Part shown: piece after piece, positions 53,745 to 64,000 of the stretch | Position numbering within the stretch: the first letter of the stretch is position 1 | Layout of the letters: every line of letters begins with the position of its first letter | Assembly (NCBI GenBank): GCA_032158295.1 | Contig: CM063257.1 | Span: 14,290,332 to 14,354,331, forward strand | Source of the DNA: Pycnopodia helianthoides | Taxonomy: Eukaryota > Echinodermata > Asteroidea > Forcipulatida > Asteriidae | Reading direction: 5' to 3' | DNA length: 64,000 bases | Notes under the pieces: generated by a model | The model's database searches: none | Told to the model about the DNA's origin: nothing | The model's input: only the letters and a program-made list of their open reading frames with translations | Translations under genes and position numbers: made by a program

Positions 53745-54590
53745 TAAGTGTTCTTGCTTAAGGACACAAGTGTCATGACCAGGACTCGAACCCACACCCC
53801 CCGTGGACCCATGCAATAGTGTAGATTTGATCCAAAACGTGTCACACTCGGGGTACATCACCGAAGGAAAATGAACAACATAAAAATAAGATAATGATAA
53901 TAATAATAGTATTAATAAAACTTGAATTTGGATTGGCAGTTTGCCTATAATAACAACAAATGTCCACCCTTGTACAAATTCCAAATAATTAAATAAATAA
54001 TGAGCAAAAAGAAAGAAAGACCCCCCAAATAAAAACAAACAAACAAACACAAAATATACCATCCTTGACTTTTTCTTGAAAGCCTTTTTTTGCGAAATTT
54101 TCATCAGTTTTAATATCAAGAAGAAAAAATGGTTTTCCTAGGTCTTTGAAAAAAAAAAAAAAAAACCTATCCCCGGTTCGTGTCTTTGTTTCCTTTCCTC
54201 CAAGGTGACAAGGCTTTTTATTTTGGTACAAGCCTCATGTAGTTTCAAAAAACACGTCGTGGTCTTGATGGCTGTCAACAAATTATCCAAAGAAGCTCGC
54301 AGCGATCAATATTTGAAGGGTGTCTTTTAAACGCGAGTGGCGGACATGATTGTTTAGAGGTTAATTTTTAGAAGGTATTGTTGAGAGCAAGGTTGACCTT
54401 CGTCCAGCCTCTAACGCAGAGGCAACTCCAGAACCTGTTGAATAATTCGTTTCATTTTGTTTTACTGAAGAGGTTGTAGTTGTCGTTGGGAGTTTCTGTA
54501 TTTGTAAGACTTGTTTTTGTGAATATACAAGGTGTGAGCTTCAAATTGGATTTTTTTTTCTACAGGTTTTTCCTGTTAATAAATGTAACG
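53745..54590. other. Intergenic, no gene seen
   Basis: A SINE head fragment (GGACTCGAACCC) lies at about 53780. The remainder is A/T-rich with a poly-A run at 54149-54165. No exon supported. Confidence 0.4.
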
Positions 54591-54839
54591 GTGCACAGCC
54601 ACAATCATGGGTACACTTTTTGTTACAAAGAGACCAAATGAACACCACATCAATATTTGAGTAACTCTTTGCAGATCTTGTATTCGACAAACTCAAGTAC
54701 TTTCTACTCTTCATTCACACAGCGCTGGTTAGTTAATTTACAAAAAACATTGAAATAACTGTTACATCACTGGTTTTCAACGTGTTGTTCATAACATGGA
54801 CATGAACAAAAATGTGTACCCATGATTGTGGCTGTGCAC
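54591..54839. mobile_element. GTGCACAGCCACAATC-ended MITE, second copy
   Basis: Ends are identical over at least 20 bp to the 42128-42362 copy. The interior is diverged and slightly longer. Confidence 0.85.
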
Positions 54840-55259
54840 AAAGGTATTATACAGGATCGGTAACGATGGAAAACATCATTGGTTAATTTTACTCTGAAAA
54901 ATAACTGACTATGTAGCTCATACTAGAACCATTTTTTCCCCTGTGAAATATTTCCTTCTGAAATGAAGTCAAATTCAAGAAAACTGTACCTTAAAACCTA
55001 AAACGAACAAAAGCCAAACAAACAAACGCACCAGCTGTTTTCGTTTGTTACAACCGAAATTAAGGACAATGTGTTTACATGCTGAATATTGTGCGTGGTT
55101 TTTCACTATTTTCTCCCGACTCACAGAACGGATTAAGCCCAAATTTTCACACAGTTTCGTTGTTTCATGTATATGGGTGTTCACACAAAACATGAACACA
55201 CATTCCATTTTTTTGCATCCCTGTGGAGACATCTTTTGCACTTTCCTTTGTCCCCGTAG
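54840..55259. other. Intergenic, old MITE-like sequence
   Basis: AAAGGTATTATACAGGATCGG at 54840-54860 and the TTTTCACTATTTTCTC interior near 55096 resemble the TTTAAAGG families, but ends are missing. Confidence 0.35.
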
Positions 55260-55640
55260 TTAAAGGAACATTACAGAATTGGTAAGAAAAAACTTGTAAA
55301 ATATACTTTTGATCACAGATTTACATAAAACTTACACTGTCTAATGATGATGATAGTAGAAAACATCCCTTGAAATACTTCTGTCTGAAATGCCAAATTT
55401 GATGAGAAATGGATAGTCTAATTTTCCGATTTGAGTTTGTCGCTCAGTGAGCGTTTTATTCATTTGTTGAACCTATATGATTTCATGCAAATGTGTAATC
55501 GGTTTGTCATTATTTTCTCGTGACCCAGATGGCCGATCGATCTCAAACTTCTACAGGTTTGTCAGTTTATGTATATGGTGGATTACACAAAGTGCTTACA
55601 CTGCCAACAACTATTTTGTTAGCAAAACCAAGAATCCTTT
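55260..55640 (-). mobile_element. F1 MITE, right end truncated
   Basis: It begins TTAAAGGAACATTACAG and breaks off after GTTAGCAAAACCAAG, directly joined to the repeat at 55641. Confidence 0.75.
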
Positions 55641-56335
55641 AAGAATCTCCCATAGACTTTGTACACAAAATTGATTGTGGAGCAACGCAGTCTTTAGAAT
55701 TTCCCTATAGAGACCCATTGTTGTCCCTTTTCTGTTTTGTTCTCGGTCTCCATAAGGTAGTGAAAATGAAATCACTATCGGCAACTATTTTGGCAGCTCT
55801 ACCAATCCTTAACCCTGGAACAAGTCACTATTGAGACAGCTGTCACCGACCAATGGGTTTTTAATCTGCCACCCCTGGAAACAAAAACCACTGGACCTAC
55901 AATTTCAGTTTATCCTGTAATGGGGCATCTGTCAACACCTCAAAGTTGAATTGCAGACATTGCCGCCCAATTTAGCCTGGGGTCAGGGAAAAACAGCTAG
56001 TTAGTCCATCAGCGCGTGTCTTGGGGATTGCTGTCCCTATACAGTATTTAATGGTTTGAAAGTGTTTTAAATATTTTCTTTCAAAAATTAAACAAATACT
56101 ATCGACATCTCCTCAGGATACTTCTAGCATCCATAAAAGTTAGAAAAAGCATAAAGAAAGTAATTTTTCCAAATTCTGAACTCAATTATGATATGCAAGA
56201 ACCTCATAGGGACTGCAATCACTAAGCACCAAGTCCATGTGAGCAAAATATAGGGGGCGCTTTCCAGGGTTTTAATAACACCTTTAATTTAAATTCACAT
56301 ACTTGCCGCCGACTCTAACCGAACTAGGGTTTATT
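55641..56335. repeat. Inverted copy of the 53139-53365 repeat, interrupted
   Basis: Sequence from GAATCTCCCATAGAC to CCAATCC continues after 56275 as TAACACCTTTAATTTAAATT and CGACTCTAACCGAAC. The gap is the MITE described next. Confidence 0.75.
55813..56271. mobile_element. piggyBac-like MITE, 459 bp
   Basis: It begins CCCTGGAA and ends TTCCAGGG plus TT, with TTAA at 55809-55812 and 56272-56275. CCC/GGG ends and a TTAA target are the piggyBac hallmark. The uninterrupted relative at 53139-53365 reads TTTAT at this point, in line with an original TTAA site. There is no transposase frame. Confidence 0.65.
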
Positions 56336-57000
56336 TCTAGCTCATACAACGTAGAATTCGCACACAACGCGACAGTCACACTTTTGTTTTTGTTTAGAAT
56401 GCTAAATCTGAAATTTGTAATTTGTTACTAAATTCTTGTTGGATTGTTTTTAACAATGAATGCTTTATATGTTTATTAGTGTTTTGCGGTTCTTTACTAG
56501 CATTTAAATGTTATTTTTTCGTCGTTTTAACTAAAGTGTTTTAAGTATTTTAAACTTGTTATGCTGGCAAAAGGCCACACGAATTTCCCCTGATGGGACA
56601 ATACAATTTATCTATCAATCACACTGAGCACGACGCCCGTACTACCACTGTGCGTAGGTCATCCGCACACGTTTTACTGTCCGCATACGGAGGCCGTCAG
56701 AGAGTGCACGTGCTACTCTCTACAGCTCAAACCACGCACGCACACGCATGCTGTACAGTGCAGTGGTGTTGTACACACACATACATCTAGCAAACACACC
56801 GCTAGCCCAGGCGGGTAGATCGGGCGTAAAGAAATTCATTATACATCAAAACAAAACTCGCCTTGGTCATGGCTAGATTCGATCGAACAATAGGGTCTCT
56901 TTTTTTAGCTGTCATTGCATGCAGTGTCGTTTTCCTGACAAATTATGTTGTTATCTAAATCCACTCAGGTTTGTTTTTAGCCACTCTCTTTAATTTTAAA
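56336..57000. other. Intergenic, no gene seen
   Basis: Contains a GCACGC/CACACACG-rich stretch (56690-56790) and T-rich sequence. No exon recognised. Confidence 0.35.
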
Positions 57001-57200
57001 TCGGCACTCAAGACCCATTTCTGTGTCAGCCTGACCCATTTCTGGGTCAGCCTGACCCGGTAACTTGCCAGAAGGATCTTCACTTGAATTCTGAGTCAGG
57101 TTTACACATCAATGGTTATTTGGGGCACATATTCCGGGCAAAACAGAACCAGACAAGGAGTCAAGTCCAAAGGAACCCGGAATCCGGGTCAATGCTGACC
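57001..57200. repeat. GGGTCA/TGACCC-rich stretch
   Basis: CTGACCC and GGGTCAG recur at least five times, and a related run is at 41930-42070 (GGGTCAGCCCC, TCTGACCCGGGTGA). The words equal nuclear-receptor half sites, but the pairs occur in what looks like a dispersed repeat. Confidence 0.45.
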
Positions 57201-57229
57201 CGGAAGATGTTGGAGTGTACAATCAAATT

Positions 57230-57352
57230 CATGCATATTGATTCTGTGTAATGAATATTCATGAATATTGATTCTGTGTAATGAATATTCATGAATAATG
57301 ATTCTGTGTAATGAATATTCATGAATATTAATTCTGTGTAATGAATATTCGC
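57230..57352. repeat. 30 bp tandem repeat, four units
   Basis: The unit contains GATTCTGTGTAATGAATATT followed by CATGAATATT. GAATATTCATGAATATT gives an internal palindrome in each unit. Confidence 0.85.
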
Positions 57353-57384
57353 CGAAGTAGTCTGGAAAGTTATATTTTTTTTTG

Positions 57385-57752
57385 TAATTGTCAAAGACCA
57401 GTAGCCTCACTTGGTGTATCACAACAAATGAATAAACTAACAAACCTGTGAAAATGTGGGCTTAATTCGTCATCAAAGTTGCAAGAAAATCATGAAAGAA
57501 GAACCCATCTTGTTGCATAAAATTGTGTGCTTTCAAATTGCCTGAGAAAGGCCTCATGCCTGAAGCCTTTCTCATATTTAAATATTTTAGTGAGGTTTGC
57601 CTCTTTCTTAAAAACTACATTACTTCAGAGGGAGTCGTTTCTCGAATTGTTTTATACTACAATATCAGCAGCTTTCAGGTGCTCTTTTCCAAGCACGTTT
57701 TTACGGTAATGTATTTCTTGAGTAATTACCAAAAGTATCCACTGCCTTTAAA
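57385..57752. mobile_element. F3 MITE, left end diverged
   Basis: AATTGTCAAAGACCAGTAGC, GAGGGAGTCGTTTCTC and ACCAAAAGTATCCACTGCC match the F3 family. Confidence 0.6.
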
Positions 57753-57814
57753 TAGATACTCAGGGACATTATCGATACACTGTTCACAGAGAATCGATGG
57801 GGTGCATTTTTGGT

Positions 57815-57925
57815 TAAAGGGGGACTGCCGTCATGATTAATTGCAGCGCTGTGGCTGTAGGCCAACATGGAATCATGAACTCTCCTCCAGTTACTGCACG
57901 CGCGCGCTGGCCGCGTCACATCCTT
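57815..57925. mobile_element. Fragment of the TTAAAGGGGCACTG MITE
   Basis: TTAAAGGGGGACTGCCGTCA and CATGAACTCTCCTCCAGTTA match the 12350-12579 element. The right end is lost. Confidence 0.6.
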
Positions 57926-58435
57926 TAATTGAAATATCCCAAAGGGCGCCTCCATTGTTCTCCTGTTCGAGAAGGCGACGTAATTCCACTGTAAGACAAG
58001 CCCACTTCACATGAACTGGCTCAAACGATTGCCAGAAGCCCATAGGAATTGAATTGAGCTAGTTTTTGGGGGTAACATTACAGACAACGTATGCTGATTC
58101 TAGAAGCGTTTGGGCGTGCATGCAGCACATGCGGCCCGCATGTAGCGTATAACACTATCAGGACACTGCGATGTGTGACGGCCAGAACGCGCGAATGTAG
58201 TAATTGGGTTAGCTTTTATAATTAGCCCTTTCCATGAAATATGCTTATTACATTCACGCCTGCGTACAGACACTATTGGTTGGCAAACACTGTAGGGGTG
58301 CACCCCACCAAATAGGAGAAAACAGAGCGTCGAGCTCATTAATTTTTTAAGGTCCTCAAAATATTCTATATTAGACAGATTTGAGAGCCCCGAGAAAGTG
58401 TTTCAGTGTAAAAATGTTGCCCAATTGTGACCTGG
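57926..58435. other. Intergenic, no gene seen
   Basis: CpG-containing stretch at 58100-58210 without a splice-bordered frame. Nothing further recognised. Confidence 0.35.
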
Positions 58436-58790
58436 GGTTGTTGACTTCCAACTTGAGGTATTTTGGATGACAAAGGCCCTGAAATAAAAGGTCCTATTTG
58501 CTGAGAGGTGTAGGGACATTTTTTCAAGATTGATGCTCGGACGTTTTGAAAATTACACCTGTGTAGGGGTGTTTTTACTTGGAGGGAGAATAACTCGACG
58601 GGCCCAGGGACTCCCCATATAAAATTGAGCAGAGAATAAAAGTTCAAGAGTCAAATAATAATTTTCCCTTTCAAGTTAAAAGCTGTGAGACCTTTAAGTA
58701 TTTTTTTCGTGTATTTTTGAATATTTAGCATTTTGCACTGTGTGCTATGGGAGATTATTTGGTGGGGTACACCCGTAGGGCTGTGCACTA
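58436..58790. repeat. Dispersed repeat shared with 40858-41180
   Basis: Starts GTTGACTTCCAACTTGAGGT and includes TGAATATTTAGCATTTTGC; same order in both places. Confidence 0.5.
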
Positions 58791-58936
58791 TAGGCAGACG
58801 GACAAACGCGTATGCGTCACGTCACCATCAGCCCCATACGAAAAAAGGCGCGATGTTCCCTCAGTAGAGTCAGTGCGCACGCGCGATGCGCATACATAAT
58901 ATTCATGGTCTTTTCTGTCGCCATGGTCATAGCAGG

Positions 58937-59175
58937 GCCCAATTTCAAGAGCTGCTTAGCACGAAAATATGCTTAGCATGAAATTTCTTCCTTGATAAAA
59001 ACAGGATTACCAACCAAAATTCCATTTGTTGCATTTTGCTTGTTAATGGTATTCAGCTGTTGTTTGCTTATCCTGAAAATCACGTGGAAATTTGGCTGGT
59101 AATCCTGTTTTTATCGAGGCAAAAATGTCATGCTAAGCAAATGTTTGTGCTGAGCAGCTCTATGAAATTGGGCCC
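58937..59175. mobile_element. GGGCCC foldback element, second full copy
   Basis: The ends GGGCCCAATTTCA and TGAAATTGGGCCC are present. The arms match the 10267-10508 copy, but the ~65 bp core is in the opposite orientation. Confidence 0.8.
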
Positions 59176-59269
59176 TGCTATGATCATGGCGACAGTCCTC
59201 CTTGAAGATTTATATCGTAGTCAACCACAAGGTAAACTGACTAGGTAAATTGTTAACAATTTGAGGTTG

Positions 59270-59490
59270 CATAAAAAATTGACTGAAGTGGGACTTCAAC
59301 CTAAGACCTCCGGTCAAGACCTTGTGTCCTTGTAAGCAAGACACTAACCATTATTGCTCTGTCCTTCGGATGGGATACACAGCCATAGATCCCGTGTACT
59401 AGGATTGGTAGTGCACGTAAAAGAACCCAGAACACTTATGGTGAAAGAGCAGGGGTTAACCCCGGTGTTTCTGGTACACATTACAAGCAC
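59270..59490 (+). mobile_element. SINE fragment
   Basis: Words CAAGACACTAACCATTATTG, GTGCACGTAAAAGAACCCAG and CCCCGGTGTTTCTGG follow the order of the 12700-12850 SINE body. Confidence 0.55.
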
Positions 59491-60194
59491 CCTCGTCCAC
59501 AGGTTTGCCTCTCGGGCAAGGGGGGGGGGGCAAACTTAAATTTAGGGGGGGGGGGGGCAAACAAAAATCTATAATGTACTGTATAAGCCTACAATTCACT
59601 CTATAAATAAGATTTTGCACTGTTTGTGCGAACTGCGTGTACAATGGCTGCTTACGGTTTTGGGCAGACAATGCATTTCTATTTATAGCAAGTTTCAAAG
59701 CTTGTACAGATAAATAAATCCACATTTTATTAACATTGCCGGAGATGGAAAGTGTATTGGGCTTTTTTGATGGTGCCAGCTAATTGTGATGGATGAATTT
59801 GAGTTTATTATTTACAGCGCAAACAACGTTGTAACAAATTGGGTGCAATGGTTTGGGATTAGGGAAAAAACTGGGGGGGGGGGGCATTTGCCCCCCCCCG
59901 TGCCCCCGTGCCCCCCACCCCCCATTAGCGCCGCCACTGTTTCTGTGAAAGTTTTAGTTGTGTGTGTAAAGGGAAGAGTGAAATCATACATGTAGCCGTG
60001 TGCAAGCAAACCAGGGGATGAGACTACTGTGACCACAACAAGCATTTTGATGGTATTCAATACGTGCACCATTTAGAAAACAACAACAATTGTCACGGTG
60101 TTTTCACACGAACGTCGAATCCATCCACGTTTGGCGAGTACCAACCGCATCTCTGGCCGCAGCATTCGCAAACGGACACCAACCCTCAGAAATT
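59491..60194. other. Intergenic with G and C homopolymers
   Basis: G-runs occur at 59520-59531, 59546-59558 and 59872-59883, with a C-rich stretch at 59890-59930. TTAGCGCCGCCACTG at 59924-59938 resembles the end of a dispersed element. No gene seen. Confidence 0.4.
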
Positions 60195-60368
60195 ATGAGA
60201 AACGATTCATGCGTGAATCGTTTCTCAGATTCAAATGCTTTCATGGGTTTCTAACCAATGGGGGCGTTTCAGACGAAACAATTTCACAGGATGCTTACTA
60301 CAATTACAATATTTATAGCAAGTAACCTTTCGGATAAAAATTACACAACTTAATCGGTGACCCTTACT
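60195..60368. repeat. Partial F5-like MITE sequence
   Basis: The inverted words GAAACGATTCATGCGTGAAT and GTTTCTCAGATTC match the interior of F5 copies near 25915 and 26945. Confidence 0.4.
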
Positions 60369-60735
60369 TTAAAGGACCATTACAGAATTGGTAAGAAAAA
60401 AAACTTGTAAAATATAATTTTTGATCACAGATTTACACAAAACTTACACGGTTTAATGACGATGATAGTAGAAAACATCCCTTGAAATATTTCCGTCTGA
60501 AAGGCCATATTTGATAAGAAATGAATAAACTAATTTTCCGATTGGAGTTTATCGATTTATATGATTTCATGTAAATGTGTCATCGGTTTTTCACTATTTT
60601 CTCGTGACCCAGATGGCCGAACGATCTCAAACTTCTACAGGTTTGTCAATTTATGTATTATGGTGGATTACATAAAGTGCTTACACTGCCAGCAACTGTT
60701 TTGTTAGCAAAACACAATTCTGTAATGTTCCTTTA
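60369..60735 (-). mobile_element. F1 MITE with core deletion
   Basis: Both ends are present, but the CGCTCAGTGAGCG core present in other copies is missing near 60553. Confidence 0.75.
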
Positions 60736-60762
60736 AGTTCACTTTTGAGGCATAAGATCAAG

Positions 60763-61019
60763 GAATTTGAATGGAGATCGGCAGGACACTCATCAAGAAG
60801 ACATTACAACAGGTGGACCAAGAGTCTAAACCAAATGGTAATCTAGAAATGGAAAAAAAATAAGAAGAGGAAGACGGAGGAGAAGGTGGAGAGACGAAAT
60901 CCAAACAGACAAAAACACGACACCATGGGCTAGAAAAGCAAGTAGAAGAGAATGGAATTTGCATGAAGATGGCCACATCCAACAATGGGAGGACACAGCC
61001 TGATGATGATGATGAGGCA
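60763..61019 (+). pseudogene. LINE reverse-transcriptase C-terminal remnant
   Basis: The plus strand reads GHSSRRHYNRWTKSLNQM, then a stop, then GRRRRRWRDEIQ, W-x-R-K-A-S-R-R-E-W and HIQQWEDTA followed by TGA at 61001. G-R-P/R-R-R-R-W-R-D-x-I and the W-x-x-x-A-x-x-R-x-x-W spacing are typical of LINE ORF2 C-termini. A (TGA)n tail follows at 61001-61015. It is 5'-truncated and inactive. Confidence 0.65.
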
Positions 61020-61464
61020 TCTTTGGTTTTATTACCGGAAATGTATAATACCACCACAGATCATATGGATATTTATTAATAAATTAGTTAACGTGTCGGC
61101 GCCTTACCAACTCAGATATGAAGCCCCAATACTTTTCAATCACGATGACAGTCTCCCAATAAAGCTTTCTACTTAGCATTTCAATGGCATTGAACACCCG
61201 AGGTTGGAAATGTCACGCTCCAGGCTCGGTTTTATTACACAATGCAACACTCAAGGTCTGTTTACAGTCTGTTATTCAGTTACCATGACAATAGTATTGT
61301 TGCCTAATTTGGGGTGTTTAAGCGTGGGTTTCTTATTTTTGACAAGCGCGAGAAAGGGCAGGGATGAACGTGTTTTTAGAGGTTTTTTTGTAACATGAAA
61401 ATGACAGAATTGATTAAGAACTCGGAAAACTAATTAGAAGGATATGTTTACGTGTGATAACAAT

Positions 61465-61495
<31 letters not shown>

Positions 61496-61584
61496 ACAAT
61501 AAGAAGAAGAAAGAGAAGAAGAAAACTAATGCTACTAATAATAAACGGGAAATTTATAAAGTGCCCTTTACAAGATGATGCAAT
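61020..61584. other. Intergenic, simple repeats
   Basis: (AAC)n at about 61470-61500 followed by AAGAAG-rich sequence. No gene seen. Confidence 0.4.
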
Positions 61585-62030
61585 CCCTAACACTAACCCT
61601 ATTCATAACACTAACCCTAACAATAACCCTAACACTAACCCTAACTCTAACGCTAACCCTAACAAAAACACAAACACAAACCCCAACCCAACCCAACCCC
61701 AACCCCAACCCTAACCCTATACCCAAACCCCAACCCCAACCCTAACCATATACCCTATACCCTATACCCAACCCCAACCCAAACCCCAACCCTAACCCTA
61801 TACCCTAACCATAACCCTATACCCTATACCCTATAGGCTATCCTATACCCAAACCCAAACCCAAACCCAAACCTCAACCCCAACCCTAACCCTATACCCT
61901 AACCCTAGCCCCAACCCCAACCCTACACCCTATACCCTAACCCTAACCCTAACCCGAACCCGAACCGAACCCGAACCCTAACCCTAACCCTAACCCGAAC
62001 CCCAACCCTAACCCTATAACCCTGACATGT
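61585..62030. repeat. Degenerate interstitial telomere-like tract
   Basis: CCCTAA units are interspersed with CCCCAA, CCCAAA, CCCGAA and CCCTATA variants over about 445 bp. The CCCTAA unit is the complement of TTAGGG, the metazoan telomere repeat. Units are imperfect and flanked by ordinary repeats, so this is not a chromosome end in the assembly. Confidence 0.85.
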
Positions 62031-62144
62031 AAATCATGAGGAGTTTCTCGGAACATATGGTTGTCGGAATATAGAAAAGTGACTGACAGGAGAAACCCAG
62101 ATTACATGCGGGCAGAGAAAATATGGGTCTCGATTGCCCCCTTT

Positions 62145-62530
62145 TTTTAAAGACACTGGACACTATTGGTAATTGTCAAAGACCAGTCTTATCACTTGGT
62201 GTATCTCAACATATGGATAAAATAACAAACCTGTAAAAACTTGAGCTCAATTGGTCGTCGAAGTTGCGAGATAACTATGAAAGAAAAAACACCCTCGTCA
62301 CACGAAGTTGTGTGCTTTCAGATGGTTGATTTCGAAACCTCAAATTCTAATTCTGAGGTCTCGAAATCAAATTCGGGGAAAATGACTTCTTTCTCGAAAA
62401 CTATGTCACTTCAGAGGGAGTCGTTTCTCACAGTGTTTTATAATGTCAACCTCTCCCCATTACTCGTTACCAAGTAAGGTTTTATGCTAATAACTATTTT
62501 GAGTAATTACCAATAGTGTCCACTGCCTTT
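62145..62530. mobile_element. F3 MITE, full length
   Basis: Starts TTAAAGACACTGGACACTAT and ends AGTGTCCACTGCCTTTAAA. It shares its last bases with the start of the next element. Confidence 0.75.
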
Positions 62531-62922
62531 AAAGGAACAATACAGAATTGGTTTTGCTAACAAAACAGTTGCTGGCAGTGTAAGCACTTTATGTAATCCA
62601 CCATATACATAAACTGACAAACCAGTAGAAGTTTGAGATCGATCGGCCATCTGGGTCACGAGAAAATAGTGAAAAACCGATTACACATTTGCATGAAATC
62701 ATATAAATTCAACAAATGAATAAAACGCTCACTGAGCGATAAACTCCAATCGGAAAATTAGTTTATTCATTTCTCATCAAATATGGCATTTCAGACAGAA
62801 TTATTTCAAGGGATGTTTTTTACTATCATCATCATTAGACCGTGTAAGTTTTATGTAAATCTGTGATCAAAAGTATATTTTACAAGTTTTTTTTCTTACC
62901 AATTCTGTAATGTTCCTTTAAA
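62528..62922 (+). mobile_element. F1 MITE, full length
   Basis: TTTAAAGGAACAATACAG to GTAATGTTCCTTTAA; joined to the F3 element through a shared TTTAA. Confidence 0.85.
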
Positions 62923-64000
62923 GGAGTGAGACCGGTATAACTTCTTACACGAGTAGGTTTATTCCATAGCCGAGGGGGCAGAGACAGAACAAGCCCGGTT
63001 ACCAGGCTGAATGCGAGATATGGGAACATCAAGAAAACAACAGTAGAACCAACGCGCTTCACATTATTTTCCGCACGGGTACCAGCTGTCTGAGAGAAAT
63101 CGTAGTGCTTTTTTAAAAACAAATTCTTATTTTAAAACCCTCCGACGGCCTACAGGTCTGCAACCTGTCGACCGAAAACACATTTCCCTTAATTACTCGT
63201 TCATTTGTCAGCAAAAACAGGGGAAACCCTTTAACCCTATCGGGGAAGCAACGTGGTGAAAAAATTCTCCACATATTCCAAATATGGTCATAATTTTTTT
63301 TTCAATGGGCCAAAAAAGCCACGATTTTTTGTATTCGACACCCCTTGTATACACCACAAACCTGTAGACTCCCATTGGCCAGGCTATAACCACTGCCGAG
63401 TAATATTTATTGAATGACAGCAGTCCCAAGGGACAGCTATGCCCTTGGGAATTGTAACTGGATATCTTAGTGAGCCAACTCCTTGTGCCATTATCTCTTT
63501 GTGTCAACCCTGTGCCGCCCAGAGCTTAAACAGGTCGTAAGTAACACACACTGCTGGCCCAGACAAAAGCCCTGTGGGGATTAAAATTGCTTTGGGCTTG
63601 CAGGAGGGGGTCATTGACCTACAAAACTGGGTGGTGAAAAAATTCTCCACTTGGATCCACCGCGTTTAACAGAAGGGCCCGATTGACATGGTCTATGACC
63701 CTTTAGGCAGCATGACACATGGACTCCGAATCCCCAGTTATAAAGCACTTTTTATAAAGGGTGTACATAACAATTGCGGTTTTGCAGTGTACAAAAATGT
63801 ATATCATTTCTTATGGCCAAACTATCTCTACAACGTTTTGAAAGATTTTTAGCTTTGAAAAAAGTATGAAATCAACATTGTAAATGAGGTATACACGTTT
63901 TCCCAACGTACAACACGCTGCTGTCTTGTAGGGCATCCGGAGACAAATTAACAATATAAATGGCATCGTATAGGTTTTATTGTGACCATTAACTGACCAT
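62923..64000. repeat. Dispersed repeat with insert bounded by 20 bp direct repeats
   Basis: From about 63145 the sequence matches 52525-52930. It is split between about 63242 and 63675 by extra sequence. GTGGTGAAAAAATTCTCCAC occurs at 63251-63270 and again at 63631-63650. No gene is seen to the end of the window. Confidence 0.6.

Noticed and set aside
57001..57200. Nuclear receptor response-element cluster
   Set aside because: GGGTCA words are many, but the same arrangement recurs at 41930-42070 in what looks like a dispersed repeat, so selection for binding is not indicated.

Overview
This is animal nuclear DNA, most likely from an echinoderm and probably a sea star. Coding segments are few and are split by introns with GT/AG borders. 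The rest is packed with short inverted-repeat elements, tRNA-derived SINEs with (ATT)n tails, minisatellites, retroelement remnants and a degenerate TTAGGG/CCCTAA tract. REJ-domain (receptor for egg jelly) genes are expanded in echinoderms. The species call is inference; nothing here names the organism.

Region 1 (1-28.75 kb, minus strand) is the 5' part of one large gene. Exon 1 (28680-27582) follows a TATA box and encodes a signal peptide plus a Ser/Thr/Pro-rich mucin-like stretch. Exon 2 encodes 29-residue Gly/Glu/Thr repeats. Exons 3-10 encode a REJ module. The ten exons total 3312 nt (1104 codons), join in compatible phases and run off the left edge, where GPS and transmembrane parts would be expected if it is a polycystin-1/suREJ relative. 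Four different minisatellites (45, 12, 27 and 34 bp units) lie in its introns.

Region 2 (28.75-43.1 kb) is mostly repeats. It holds a probable small minus-strand gene (two last exons at 35614-35467 and 35106-34928), a decayed THAP-like zinc-finger start on the plus strand, and a Penelope-like 3' end with a hammerhead-ribozyme-like motif.

Region 3 (43.1-47.4 kb, minus strand) is one uninterrupted 4.17 kb coding block. It encodes a 1388-residue predicted secreted glycoprotein made of four divergent ~270-residue repeats, three of which share a spaced four-cysteine signature. I do not recognise the family. Its last codons look frameshifted just before a consensus splice donor.

Region 4 (47.4-64 kb) has no supported host gene. 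It contains many copies of related TTTAAAGG-ended inverted-repeat elements, a piggyBac-like MITE with a matching empty site, a LINE C-terminal remnant and the interstitial telomere-like block.

Both well-supported genes on the minus strand encode extracellular proteins with large signal-peptide first exons. Whether the 4.17 kb block is a separate gene or an alternative first exon for the REJ exons cannot be decided from sequence alone.
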